Shown: positions 1-7,920 of the stretch, piece by piece
Position numbering within the stretch: the stretch's first letter is position 1
How the letters are laid out: each line of letters opens with the position of its first letter
Source of the DNA: Sulfitobacter sp. THAF37
Lineage (GTDB): Bacteria > Pseudomonadota > Alphaproteobacteria > Rhodobacterales > Rhodobacteraceae
Direction of reading: 5' to 3'
NCBI RefSeq assembly: GCF_009363555.1
Contig: NZ_CP045372.1
Coordinates: 3,383,998 to 3,447,997 of the forward strand
DNA length: 64,000 nt
The notes under the pieces: generated by a model
The model's database searches: none
What the model was told of the DNA's origin: nothing
Seen by the model: the letters and a program-made list of their open reading frames with translations, nothing else
Translations under genes and position numbers: made by a program

Positions 1-50
1 CCAAACCATTTGCCGCGAAGGGTTTGAGTCAGGTGCTTTGCATCCACCAT
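1..50 (-). CDS. Probable primase/zinc-ribbon protein, N-terminus only
   Basis: An ATG at 48-50 on the minus strand overlaps the stop of the next gene upstream by one base (TAATG). The 16 visible codons read MVDAKHLTQTLRGKWF and continue off the window. The 'L...LRGKWFG' opening resembles the start of phage and plasmid primase proteins, where such a segment precedes a zinc ribbon and Toprim domain. That is a family resemblance from memory on a very short fragment. Its position behind alpA and an integrase fits a replication module of an integrated element. Confidence 0.4.
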   Translation of the reverse strand, partial: MVDAKHLTQTLRGKWF

Positions 51-268
51 TACAATGCCCCCCAGATCAGGGCAGCCAAGACGTGCGCCTGCGCCTCGGT
101 CACACCATGCAGGCGGCGCAGGTAGTGAATCTGCAGCCTGTTCGAGCCGTTGTGGCGCGCTGATTTCTGTTGTGGTATCATTTGGGTATTCGCCGCATTT
201 GCATGGCAATCTACCCGGCCCGGTTCCTGCGCAAACAGGTTCCGGGCCAATTCATTTCCGACGCTCAT
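50..268 (-). CDS. Small hypothetical protein of integrated element (72 aa)
   Basis: I do not recognise this protein. The ATG at 266-268 lies just after the stop of the alpA-like gene, and the TAA overlaps the start of the probable primase, so it sits in a tight minus-strand run. A longer in-frame start at 346 would overlap alpA and is unlikely. The C-terminal half has the pattern 'LRRLHGVTEAQAHVLAALIW', as seen in short phage-type proteins with a predicted helical end. The tight spacing on both sides is the main argument that it is real. Confidence 0.5.
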   Translation of the reverse strand: MSVGNELARNLFAQEPGRVDCHANAANTQMIPQQKSARHNGSNRLQIHYLRRLHGVTEAQAHVLAALIWGAL

Positions 269-269
269 A

Positions 270-455
270 TCATGCGACCTTCGTTTCGCGGGCATCCAGC
301 CAAGCGGTAATGTCGCTTTCCTTCCAAGCGACCAGACGCGTGCCAAGTTTGACGGGATGCGGGAATTCCCCGCGCTTCATCCATTCATAAATCGTGCTGC
401 GGGAAAGCCCTGTGCGCGTTTCTACGCAGGGTCGGCGCAAGAGTGTCTCAGCCAT
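270..455 (-). CDS. AlpA-family excisionase/transcriptional regulator
   Basis: A 61-residue helix-turn-helix protein of the AlpA/MerR-like excisionase type. The pattern 'GLSRSTIYEWMKRGEFPHPV' (about residues 16-35) followed by 'W...DI..WL' is diagnostic of the family. Such proteins bind DNA near attachment sites or control integrase expression in P4-like and other integrative elements. It lies about 770 bp downstream of the integrase gene on the same strand, separated by one unknown gene, which is the usual arrangement at the end of such elements. The length is normal for the family. Confidence 0.85.
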   Translation of the reverse strand: MAETLLRRPCVETRTGLSRSTIYEWMKRGEFPHPVKLGTRLVAWKESDITAWLDARETKVA

Positions 456-550
456 ATTTTGTTAACTCCAACAGGCCACAGCGGGATTGCCGTAGCATCT
501 GTCGGAACGGTAGGTTCTCAGGTCACCGACATCGAAAGGAGTTAATTACC

Positions 551-1228
551 CTACTTTTCGCATTTTTCCCGGCACACTTCGCGCGCCCAAGTCTCAGGGC
601 TAGCGTCTATCGACAGGCAGTCAAAGATGTCCTTAAGAAAGTCAAGGAATGGACCATAAGCTTTGCCGTCCGTCGTCGCCACAGATGGCGTTTTTCCGGC
701 TAATATTCTAAACGCATCGTACGCCTTGCGCGAAGTAAAATGCGCTCCTGTTTTCTGTCGCGCACCCACACCGGTGTTTCGCTTCGCATTCTCATCTAAT
801 GCCGACATCACGGGTGCGGCGTTCGGGTGGATATCCTCAGCACATTTCGTGAGCCGTTCCGCTAACGCTTGGAGAAAGCCAGCCAAAAACGGACCGGAGT
901 CCAGCGCGCCCATAAGGGGCAAGCCGGGCAGATCTTCGTTCATTTGTCGCACTTCTCGAGAAATTATAGTCAGCGACTTGCCCCCATGCCAGCCGAGCCC
1001 TTCAAGTTTCTTCGCCGCAATTCGAAGGTTTTTGGCCGCAGCGTCAAGCTGTTCACTATCGTTTATCGGGCGCTTATCGCTGCGCTCAAGCCGCTCCATT
1101 GAATTAGCAGCGGAAGCGTGTTCGTAGATATCATCCGCCCATTCTTCTACAGATTTTACGTCCACATCGGGAAAATGTTTTGAGAGGGCAATCTTCAAGG
1201 CTGGAATAGCATCCACCCAGTGTCTCAT
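551..1228 (-). CDS. Hypothetical protein coupled to integrase (225 aa)
   Basis: I do not recognise a domain. The protein is soluble, charged and largely helical, with no signal peptide or membrane segment. Its ATG (1226-1228) overlaps the integrase stop codon in an ATGA junction, so the two are probably translationally coupled. The central part contains an 'AAKNLRIAAKKLEGLG' amphipathic stretch, and the C-terminus is rich in Asp and Cys. Its role is presumably element-specific (cargo or integrase accessory), but that is inference from position only. Confidence 0.65.
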   Translation of the reverse strand: MRHWVDAIPALKIALSKHFPDVDVKSVEEWADDIYEHASAANSMERLERSDKRPINDSEQLDAAAKNLRIAAKKLEGLGWHGGKSLTIISREVRQMNEDLPGLPLMGALDSGPFLAGFLQALAERLTKCAEDIHPNAAPVMSALDENAKRNTGVGARQKTGAHFTSRKAYDAFRILAGKTPSVATTDGKAYGPFLDFLKDIFDCLSIDASPETWAREVCREKCEK

Positions 1229-2538
1229 CTTACGCTCCCAAGTCTCGTAACCTTTTCGTTTGTATCCGTCCTATCACAGAGGAACGCGCCCCAAGCCGCC
1301 ATCATATCGCGCCGCCGTTCCAGCATATCGCTGCGCTGATACGCGCGTTCCACATCGGATCCTATGAAGTGCGCCAAGGCGATTTCGGCCATATCGCGGG
1401 GGTAACCTTGTTCCGCAGCCCATTGCCGGAATGTCGAACGCAGTCCATGCGGCACGGCGGGGCGTTTGCTGCGCGGATCGACAAAGCCAGCGCCGCCTGC
1501 CCTCACTTCGCTTTCCTGCATTCGACGCATTACAGCAGAAATGGACATATCCGATAGCATCCCGCCGCGCGGGGCAAAAAACACATAGGGGCTGCCGTCC
1601 ATGCGGGGTAGGCTTTGCAATAGGGCCACCGCATCGGGCGTCAGGGGTACGCGATGTTCGCGGTCAGCCTTCATCCGCGATGCGGGCACGGTCCATGTAG
1701 CGGAAGTCGCAACTGTCGCAAGGGTGCGCCCGCCGGTTCCATCATCGCCGCCAAAGGCGATTTCATCCCAGGTCATGCCCCGCACCTCGCCAGAGCGGGC
1801 GGCGGTCAGCGCAAGAAACTGCAATGCTTTCGTCGCCATCCCGTCACGCGTTTCCAATTTCCTCCACCAACGAGCCACATCGCCCAACGCCAGCGACGGC
1901 TGATTCTGCACCGGCGCCACCTTGCCGGGGGCTGGCAACAGTTCCTTGAGATTGCCCGACCAGCGCGCCGGGTTGTCGCCCGTCCGGTGCCCCGACACAG
2001 TGCACCAACTTAAGACAGCTTCGACACGCCCGCGAAGTTTTTTCGCGGTCACAGTGCGTTCGCGCCAATGTGGTTCCAGCATTCGCAAAACGTCGGCAAC
2101 TTCGATGTTGCGCACTGACATAGAGCCAAGCGTCGGCATCGCCAGCCGATCCAGCGACGACACCCATTGCTTGCGGTGCTTTTCGCTCTTGAATTCCTTG
2201 AGTTTCACGGCGGCGTAAATCTCTACAGCCTGCGCGAATGTCAGGTTTCCGCGTTCCGCCCGCTTTTCGGCAAGCGGATCGCCACCCAGCATCGCCTTGC
2301 CCCGATTCTCAAGCGCCAACTTGCGCGCAACGGCCAGCGATATGGCGGGCGGGCTGCCCAGGCCAAGTTCGCACCGCTTCCCGCGAATCGTGATGCGCTG
2401 GACCCATTGCTTCGCGCCATTTTTTGCCACGCGCAGGAAAAGCCCTTGGCCATCAAAGTGCTTGCCCGGTTCGGTGACGGTTTCGACGAAGCGCGCCGAC
2501 AATGCCTTTTCTGGCTTCCTGCAACTTATCTGCGCCAT
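1225..2538 (-). CDS. Tyrosine recombinase integrase, P4-like (437 aa)
   Basis: A full-length site-specific recombinase that integrates and excises the mobile element. The N-terminal part (about 20-95) is the DUF4102-type arm-binding domain with 'DGQGLFLRVAKNGAKQW'. The core-binding domain covers about 100-200 and the catalytic domain about 220-410. Catalytic residues are visible: Arg248 in 'AARSGE', His364 and Arg367 in 'PHGLRSTF', His390 in 'ALAHFIG' and Tyr400 in 'ERAYQR'. The gene reads away from 2538, so the attachment site is expected between 2539 and about 3100. I could not identify a tRNA or a core repeat there, because the other end of the element is outside the window. Confidence 0.92.
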   Translation of the reverse strand: MAQISCRKPEKALSARFVETVTEPGKHFDGQGLFLRVAKNGAKQWVQRITIRGKRCELGLGSPPAISLAVARKLALENRGKAMLGGDPLAEKRAERGNLTFAQAVEIYAAVKLKEFKSEKHRKQWVSSLDRLAMPTLGSMSVRNIEVADVLRMLEPHWRERTVTAKKLRGRVEAVLSWCTVSGHRTGDNPARWSGNLKELLPAPGKVAPVQNQPSLALGDVARWWRKLETRDGMATKALQFLALTAARSGEVRGMTWDEIAFGGDDGTGGRTLATVATSATWTVPASRMKADREHRVPLTPDAVALLQSLPRMDGSPYVFFAPRGGMLSDMSISAVMRRMQESEVRAGGAGFVDPRSKRPAVPHGLRSTFRQWAAEQGYPRDMAEIALAHFIGSDVERAYQRSDMLERRRDMMAAWGAFLCDRTDTNEKVTRLGSVR

Positions 2539-3180
2539 TTATATCCCCCAAAACATCCCCCACGTTGACGCGGATCAGTACGGAATATGACGGAACACGG
2601 TGCACAATGAAAGTGTTTTTATCATTTAGATTCAATTACCTTAAACGCACATCCCGGAATCTTGCGGAACAGGGCGGGGCGGCCCTACGGGCTGCCACTT
2701 TTCCCTGTTTTCGAATTTGACTGCTCCTTGGCAGGCCTGCCCTTGGATTTGCAGGGCAGTTTCGCGCTGCGGCATATGACCCAGGGGATGTGAATTGGCA
2801 GACAATCCTGGGCGCTCTCTGCCATTGAGCACCTCGTTTCGTGCCATTATCTTGCAAAGCAGTGTTCTTTTCCCGCAAAGCGCGAAATTCTGGCTTTTTT
2901 TGCCTCTGAAACAAATTGTTTCTGAGAAATAAGGCCATTTATGGCGAGAATGTGCCTATATTCGACCCAGGCCGTGTTGTCCGCGCTGCGCGGCCAAAAA
3001 ACGGCAATCGCGTTTGCGCGAATTTAATGGGTGCCCACTGTAAAACGCCGCGGATGGGGCGTATGAATCGCCGGGAACACTGCCTTTTTCTAGTGATCTG
3101 GGCAGTTGAGTAACGAGTGACAGCTCTATGCGCAATTCTCCGCATAGGACAACATATTAGTGCGACCCTGGGGGGTTGTG
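2539..3180. other. Intergenic region between integrated element and polysaccharide locus
   Basis: About 640 bp with no convincing gene. It is more AT-rich than its flanks. It contains a GC-rich inverted repeat at about 2678-2700 (GGCGGCCC/GGGCTGCC, loop TAC), followed by T-rich sequence on the plus strand. It also has a second inverted repeat near the sugar transferase gene, listed separately. The element's attachment site should lie here. No tRNA, repeat pair or strong promoter could be assigned by eye. Confidence 0.6.
3126..3147 (+). promoter_or_regulatory. Inverted repeat upstream of priming sugar transferase
   Basis: CTATGCG (3126-3132) and CGCATAG (3141-3147) form a perfect 7-bp inverted repeat around 8 bases. 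It ends 33 bp before the chosen ATG of the first polysaccharide gene. It could be an operator for a dimeric regulator or a hairpin in the leader. No family can be assigned from the sequence. Confidence 0.35.
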
Positions 3181-3942
3181 ATGAAGAAGTTTCAAATGGA
3201 TCGACCGGGTTACGGCCTTGTTGATCTCGTTCAGCAGCGATCCGCCGCGCCAACCTATTCGGGCGATCGCGGCAAGCAAGCGCGGGCCGCGCCGCTTTGG
3301 GAGGCGGCGATTGCGCGCAAGTACACCCGGTCCAGGCCGTACCGCCACGGTTTCAAGCGTCTGATGGATCTGGCACTGGTCGTTCTGGCGATGCCGATAT
3401 GGGTGCCTGTCATCGCGGTTTGCGCTCTGGCCCTGTGGATTGAGGGCGGCCAGCCGCTTTACCGCCAGGACCGGCTGGGCCGCGGCGGGCGCACCTTTTC
3501 AATCATCAAGCTGCGTACAATGGTGCGTGATGCGGAAAGGGCGCTTCAGGACCTGCTGGCACAGGATCCGGAGATGAAGGCGGAATGGGACGCCCTGCAA
3601 AAGCTGCGGAACGACCCGCGCATTACGCCTGTGGGACGCTTTCTGCGCGCCACGTCGCTGGATGAATTGCCACAGCTGATCAATGTCCTGACCGGTGAGA
3701 TGTCGCTGGTGGGGCCCCGACCCATGATGGTTGACCAGCTGGATCTCTATGGCAACCCGCGTGCCTATTTCGCGGTGCGTCCCGGCCTGACAGGCCTTTG
3801 GCAGGTCAGCGCCCGCAACAACAACAAATTTACCTATCGGCACGGTGTGGATGAAGCCTATGAAAACGCATTGTCGCTGAAACTGGACCTCACGATCCTG
3901 TACAAGACGGTCGGTGTCGTACTGCGCCGGACGGGGTACTGA
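3181..3942 (+). CDS. Undecaprenyl-phosphate sugar transferase (ExoY/WcaJ type)
   Basis: This enzyme starts exopolysaccharide repeat-unit synthesis by moving a sugar-1-phosphate from a nucleotide sugar to undecaprenyl phosphate at the inner membrane. The 253-residue protein has one membrane segment near residues 60-85 ('LALVVLAMPIWVPVIAVCAL'), then the conserved bacterial sugar transferase domain with 'KLRTMV', 'TSLDELPQLINVL' and 'SLVGPRPM', and the late 'RPGLTGLWQVSARN'. The ATG at 3181 follows GGGGGG at a good distance; a GTG at 3160 is possible but has no better ribosome site. The short single-membrane-span form is the ExoY/PssA class. The sugar is unknown. Confidence 0.92.
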   Translation: MKKFQMDRPGYGLVDLVQQRSAAPTYSGDRGKQARAAPLWEAAIARKYTRSRPYRHGFKRLMDLALVVLAMPIWVPVIAVCALALWIEGGQPLYRQDRLGRGGRTFSIIKLRTMVRDAERALQDLLAQDPEMKAEWDALQKLRNDPRITPVGRFLRATSLDELPQLINVLTGEMSLVGPRPMMVDQLDLYGNPRAYFAVRPGLTGLWQVSARNNNKFTYRHGVDEAYENALSLKLDLTILYKTVGVVLRRTGY

Positions 3943-4017
3943 CGATGCTTGGCTTTTGCACCGGGCAACACTGTGGTAAGATAATGAACTATGCCAGACA
4001 CCCCCAAGGAGGCCGAA

Positions 4018-5010
4018 ATGAAGGATAATCTTCTCAGGGCCGACAGGATGGAGATCGGCGCGGAGGATGCTGACTGGACCCGTACCGGCGGGTTGCGGCA
4101 CAGTATTCGCCCCCGCCATCGCGGGAGCGATGAAGCCCCCGCCGAGGCGCCCCCCGATCAGCGCCTGACAGTTCGGCATCAAGACGCGCCTTCCGGGCAC
4201 AGGACCGCTGATGTGGCTGAAAAGGCCTTGCAGACGGCGGCAGTGTCCAAGGCAGACAGGGCAATCCACGAATCCGCGTCTGCCGAGCTGACAGAACGGG
4301 ACGTCCCGCAATGGAACAATCTGGTACTTGTGGCGCCCGGCGCGCGGAACAGGCACAGCACACCCCTTCCAGTGGTCGATGCCGAACGCGACAGCCTTGA
4401 GGTGCAGGCTTTTGACCTGCTGCGTACCCGCCTGCGCAAGACCACCAGTGAAAATGGCTGGAGCAACATCGCGATCTCTGCGCCCTCCCGTGGTTGCGGC
4501 AGCACGTTCACTGCGCTGAACCTCGCGCTCAGCCTGTCGCGGATCGAAGGGTCGCGCACCGTGTTGATGGACCTCAATCTGCGCGCGCCCGGTGTGCATC
4601 GGGCTCTGGGCCTTACCCCTCCCGGCGAGATGCGCGATTATCTGATCGGTGAGACAGCTCTTGCGGATCAAATTCTGCGTGTCAGCGACACCCTGGCGCT
4701 GGGGCTGAACGCCCAGGCCGACCCGGACGCCGCCGAAACGCTTCAGAATCCCGACCTGTCCCGCATCCTGGATCAGATGCGCGCGGCGCTTCGGCCCAAC
4801 CTGGTGATCTACGACATGCCGCCCATGTTGGGGCATGACGATGTGTCGGCCTTCCTGCCGCAGCTCGACGGCATCTTACTGGTGTCGGACGGCAAGCAAA
4901 CGACGGCCCGCCAGCTGGTAGAATGCGAGCGCATGCTGGACGGGCAGGTCCCCCTGCTGGGCGTGGTGCTGAACCGGGCCCGCAAGAACAGCCTGCGGCG
5001 CGACAGGTAA
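4018..5010 (+). CDS. BY-kinase-like/CpsD-family ATPase, degenerate P-loop
   Basis: A 330-residue homologue of the cytoplasmic domain of polysaccharide co-polymerase kinases (CpsD/ExoP C-terminus). Residues 1-125 look disordered; the Rossmann-like ATPase domain follows. The Walker A region reads 'SAPSRGCGSTFTALNLA' (154-170), with Ser162 where the P-loop lysine belongs. Walker A' 'VLMDLNLR' keeps Asp185 and Walker B 'VIYDMPP' keeps Asp266. There is no C-terminal tyrosine cluster; the tail is 'KNSLRRDR'. A strong AAGGAGG places the start at 4018 rather than 3991. It probably partners the Wzz-like protein encoded next, perhaps as a non-catalytic regulator. Confidence 0.8.
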   Translation: MKDNLLRADRMEIGAEDADWTRTGGLRHSIRPRHRGSDEAPAEAPPDQRLTVRHQDAPSGHRTADVAEKALQTAAVSKADRAIHESASAELTERDVPQWNNLVLVAPGARNRHSTPLPVVDAERDSLEVQAFDLLRTRLRKTTSENGWSNIAISAPSRGCGSTFTALNLALSLSRIEGSRTVLMDLNLRAPGVHRALGLTPPGEMRDYLIGETALADQILRVSDTLALGLNAQADPDAAETLQNPDLSRILDQMRAALRPNLVIYDMPPMLGHDDVSAFLPQLDGILLVSDGKQTTARQLVECERMLDGQVPLLGVVLNRARKNSLRRDR

Positions 5011-5127
5011 CGCGGACGATCAGGCACATTTGCGCCTCAACTTCGCCCGAATTTCCTGCTGTAAGTCCGAAAAACCCCAAGTCGGCCTGACCGGCACAGG
5101 GGTCATTTGCATTGAGGTGACGCGTTC

Positions 5128-6453
5128 ATGGGGCCGATCTATTCCCTGGCAGACTTTCTGGACATGGTGCGCCGTCGCATCGGGGTGATCTCTTTCGTGT
5201 TCATCGTCGGATGTTTCCTGTCGCTCTACTGGGCGCTGACGCAGCCGCATGTCTATGAATCGGCCGAAGTCATCCAGATCGAACAGCCCAAGATCGCCGG
5301 GTCGCTGGCCCCCTCCACGGTCGAGGCATCCTCGGCCCGCCGCCTGCAACTGATCCAGCAGCAGCTGATGGCACGCGACAGCCTGGCGGAGATGATCGCG
5401 AAATTCGACCTTTTCGCCGACGTGCCTGCCCTCCGCCTGTCCGAAAAGGTGGATCTGCTGCGCCGCTCGGTGACGATCAACGGGGTTGCCGCCACGCGCG
5501 AGGGGTTTGCTGACGACGGCACCATCGCGGTGCTGACGATTACGGCCCGACTGGGAGACCCCGAAAAGGCGCGGGCCGTCGCGCATGAATTTGCGGACCG
5601 GACCCGCGACCTTGCCGCCGCGCAGCGGCGCGAACAGACCCGCGAAACGCTCGAATTCTTCTCGGCCCAGGAGGAAAAGCTGATCGCGGATATCGCGCAG
5701 CTGGACGAGGAGCTGGCCGCCTACCGCAGCGCAAACGACCTCTCCATCGAAGGCAGCCTTGAATTTGTCCGCTCGGAGATCGCCAGCATCAACGACGCCC
5801 TGCTGGAGCTGGACCGCGAGATCATCGCGACGCAGCTGGCCCGCAGCCGGATCGACCGCAATGCCCGCGCCGAGACCATCGCCCGCGAAGAGGCCGACCT
5901 GGATGCGCAGCTGGACAGCCTGAACACCCAGCGCCAGCTGCTTCAGGACCGCCGGGCAGACCTGGCGTCAAGCATCGAGACCTCCCCGGAAGTGGAACAG
6001 ACGCTGACCAAGTTCCAGCGCCGGATGGAGCAGCTTCAGGGCCAGCTCGACGTGATCGCCACCCGCCGCAACGAGGCCGAAGTGGGCTATTCACTGGAAA
6101 CCGCCGCACGCGGTGAGCAGCTGATCACATTGGAAGAGGCGCGGGTACCCGACTATCCCGTGAGCATGAGCCGCAAGAAACGCGCGGTCATGGGCGCCGG
6201 CGCCGCCTTGATGCTGGGGCTGGCGATCGCGTTCCTGCTGGAACTGCGCCATCCCGTGATCCGGACGGCCCGCCAGATGGAGCGTGAGACCGGTCTTGTT
6301 CCGGTCGTCTCGATCCCCGAGGTCGGGAAGATCAGGCAGCGCAAAGGGCTGTCGAAGCTTTGGCAGGACCGGCGCGAGGCCGGCCAGCATGGGCGGAATG
6401 CCCGTCTGGCCCGTGGCAAGCAGATACCGGGCAAGGCCGAACCCCAAAGGTAG
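5128..6453 (+). CDS. Polysaccharide chain-length determinant protein (Wzz family)
   Basis: A 441-residue inner-membrane polysaccharide co-polymerase. It has a cytoplasmic N-terminus, a first membrane segment near 18-36 ('VISFVFIVGCFLSLYWAL'), a long periplasmic coiled-coil region (about 150-330, rich in Gln, Glu, Arg and Leu) and a second membrane segment near 350-370 ('VMGAGAALMLGLAIAFLLEL'). The C-terminal cytoplasmic tail is basic, with no kinase domain fused; that function is the separate preceding gene. It sets polymer length together with the Wzy-type polymerase. It is separated by 117 bp from the ATPase gene. Confidence 0.87.
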   Translation: MGPIYSLADFLDMVRRRIGVISFVFIVGCFLSLYWALTQPHVYESAEVIQIEQPKIAGSLAPSTVEASSARRLQLIQQQLMARDSLAEMIAKFDLFADVPALRLSEKVDLLRRSVTINGVAATREGFADDGTIAVLTITARLGDPEKARAVAHEFADRTRDLAAAQRREQTRETLEFFSAQEEKLIADIAQLDEELAAYRSANDLSIEGSLEFVRSEIASINDALLELDREIIATQLARSRIDRNARAETIAREEADLDAQLDSLNTQRQLLQDRRADLASSIETSPEVEQTLTKFQRRMEQLQGQLDVIATRRNEAEVGYSLETAARGEQLITLEEARVPDYPVSMSRKKRAVMGAGAALMLGLAIAFLLELRHPVIRTARQMERETGLVPVVSIPEVGKIRQRKGLSKLWQDRREAGQHGRNARLARGKQIPGKAEPQR

Positions 6454-6464
6454 CGGCCCGCCCC

Positions 6465-7811
6465 CTACGCCGACGCGGCAAGTGCCCGCAATGCGCCCAT
6501 ATGCAACCAGACCGCAAGCACAGCGGCCACCCCCCCCAAGGCAAAGAACAGCAGGTCGTGGCGGGCATCCCAGACACCATGTGCCCGCGCCAGCCAGATC
6601 AGACACAGATGCGACAGGGCCATTGCCATCCCCATGCCCAGAATGGCCCCGACAAGCCCGCCATAGAGCGCCCCCAGCAACAGCAACGACACCTGCAAGG
6701 TCGAGCGCAGGGCGGAATAGACGAAAAAGCGCCGCGAATCTCCCGCCGCAAGTGCGGCCTGATCGTAGGTCATCCCGATGACCTGCGGGATCAACGCCAG
6801 TCCCAGCAGCACCACGACCCCGCCCGCATCGGCATAGCGGCTGTCATACAGCAGATCGACCAGCCAGGGCCCGATCAGGGCCATCACCACCAGCATGCCG
6901 CCGATGCCCAGGGTCAGACCGTAGCGCAGCCGGGCAAGCCGGTGCGGCTCCGCCCCTTCGCGGTAGACCGGGATCATCACCCTGCCCGTCACGTTCAGCC
7001 CCAGCAACAGCGGGAAACTGGCCAGGAAATAGCCGATGTTGTAGATGCCCAGCGTCTCCAACGTCAGGAACTTGCCCAGGATCGCCTTGTCGCCCTGGCT
7101 GGCAAAGAACCAGAACAGGGTCGACAGGAAGATCCACTTGCCGAAATGGATCAGCTCGCTGGCTGCGGTCTTTTCCCACCGAAAGCGGTTGCGCAGGCCC
7201 GGCAGGCCATAGTGGGTCAGCAGCAGTTTGGCCCCCGCCCCGACCACGCCGCCGATGACCAGCGCCAGAACCGATTCCATCACAACCGCAAGACCGATCA
7301 TGACCACGATCCCGACCACCTGAGACGCCAGGTCCAGTACCGTCAGCCGTCCCACCAGCAGGTGCCGCTGGGCGGTTTCGATCCGCGTCGGGTTGAAACC
7401 GCCAAGGATCAGCGCAAGCGCCGCAATGGGCAGGTAGCGCGCAAGGTCCGGCTGGTCGTAGAACACCGATACCGGATAGGCCATCCCGCAGGCGACGACC
7501 CACAGCAGGATGCCGCGGATGACCTGAATGCTCCAAGCGGTGTTCAGGAAATCCGGATCGTCGCCCCGCTTGCTCTGCGAGATCGAGGGCGTGATGCCCA
7601 CGTCCGAGAACAGCGTCAGCCCCACGGTGATCACGCTGATCAACGCCATCAGGCCAAAGGCCTCCGGGTACAGCAACCGGGTGAGGATCAGGTTCGAAGC
7701 CAGCCGTATCGCCTGCGACGCGCCGTAGCCCAGCACGATCCACGAGGCGGAGCGCAGCGCACGGGCCATCAGGCGATTGCCTTTCAGCATGTCAAAAACC
7801 CGCGCAAACAC
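6465..7811 (-). CDS. Polysaccharide flippase, MATE/Wzx-like (448 aa)
   Basis: A polytopic membrane protein with about 12-14 hydrophobic segments. It belongs to the polysaccharide biosynthesis/oligosaccharide flippase superfamily, which moves lipid-linked repeat units to the periplasmic face. The opening 'IVLGYGASQAIRLASNLILT' and 'LYPEAFGLMALISV' are typical of the RfbX/WzxC type. The start is taken as GTG at 7811, preceded by GAGGCGG; the in-frame ATG at 7790 has no ribosome site. It converges with the chain-length gene, leaving only 11 bp between them, and is divergent from the glycosyltransferase at 7921. Confidence 0.85.
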   Translation of the reverse strand: MFARVFDMLKGNRLMARALRSASWIVLGYGASQAIRLASNLILTRLLYPEAFGLMALISVITVGLTLFSDVGITPSISQSKRGDDPDFLNTAWSIQVIRGILLWVVACGMAYPVSVFYDQPDLARYLPIAALALILGGFNPTRIETAQRHLLVGRLTVLDLASQVVGIVVMIGLAVVMESVLALVIGGVVGAGAKLLLTHYGLPGLRNRFRWEKTAASELIHFGKWIFLSTLFWFFASQGDKAILGKFLTLETLGIYNIGYFLASFPLLLGLNVTGRVMIPVYREGAEPHRLARLRYGLTLGIGGMLVVMALIGPWLVDLLYDSRYADAGGVVVLLGLALIPQVIGMTYDQAALAAGDSRRFFVYSALRSTLQVSLLLLGALYGGLVGAILGMGMAMALSHLCLIWLARAHGVWDARHDLLFFALGGVAAVLAVWLHMGALRALAASA

Positions 7812-7920
7812 TCAAGAACCGCCTCACTTATGCCTCAGACGCTGCATAATGCGTCCTTGCGTCCTGTGCCAGCACCATGACATGGCATTCGGGCAAAGTT
7901 GTGAACTGCGGGGACTGACC

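Noticed and set aside
2678..2700. GC-rich inverted repeat as attachment core or terminator
   Set aside because: No second copy or tRNA context is visible, and the T-run is weak. Without the other end of the element it cannot be called.
2636..2938. Minus-strand open frame of 100 codons upstream of the integrase
   Set aside because: There is no ribosome site or recognisable product, the composition is unlike neighbouring genes, and it covers the inverted repeat region.
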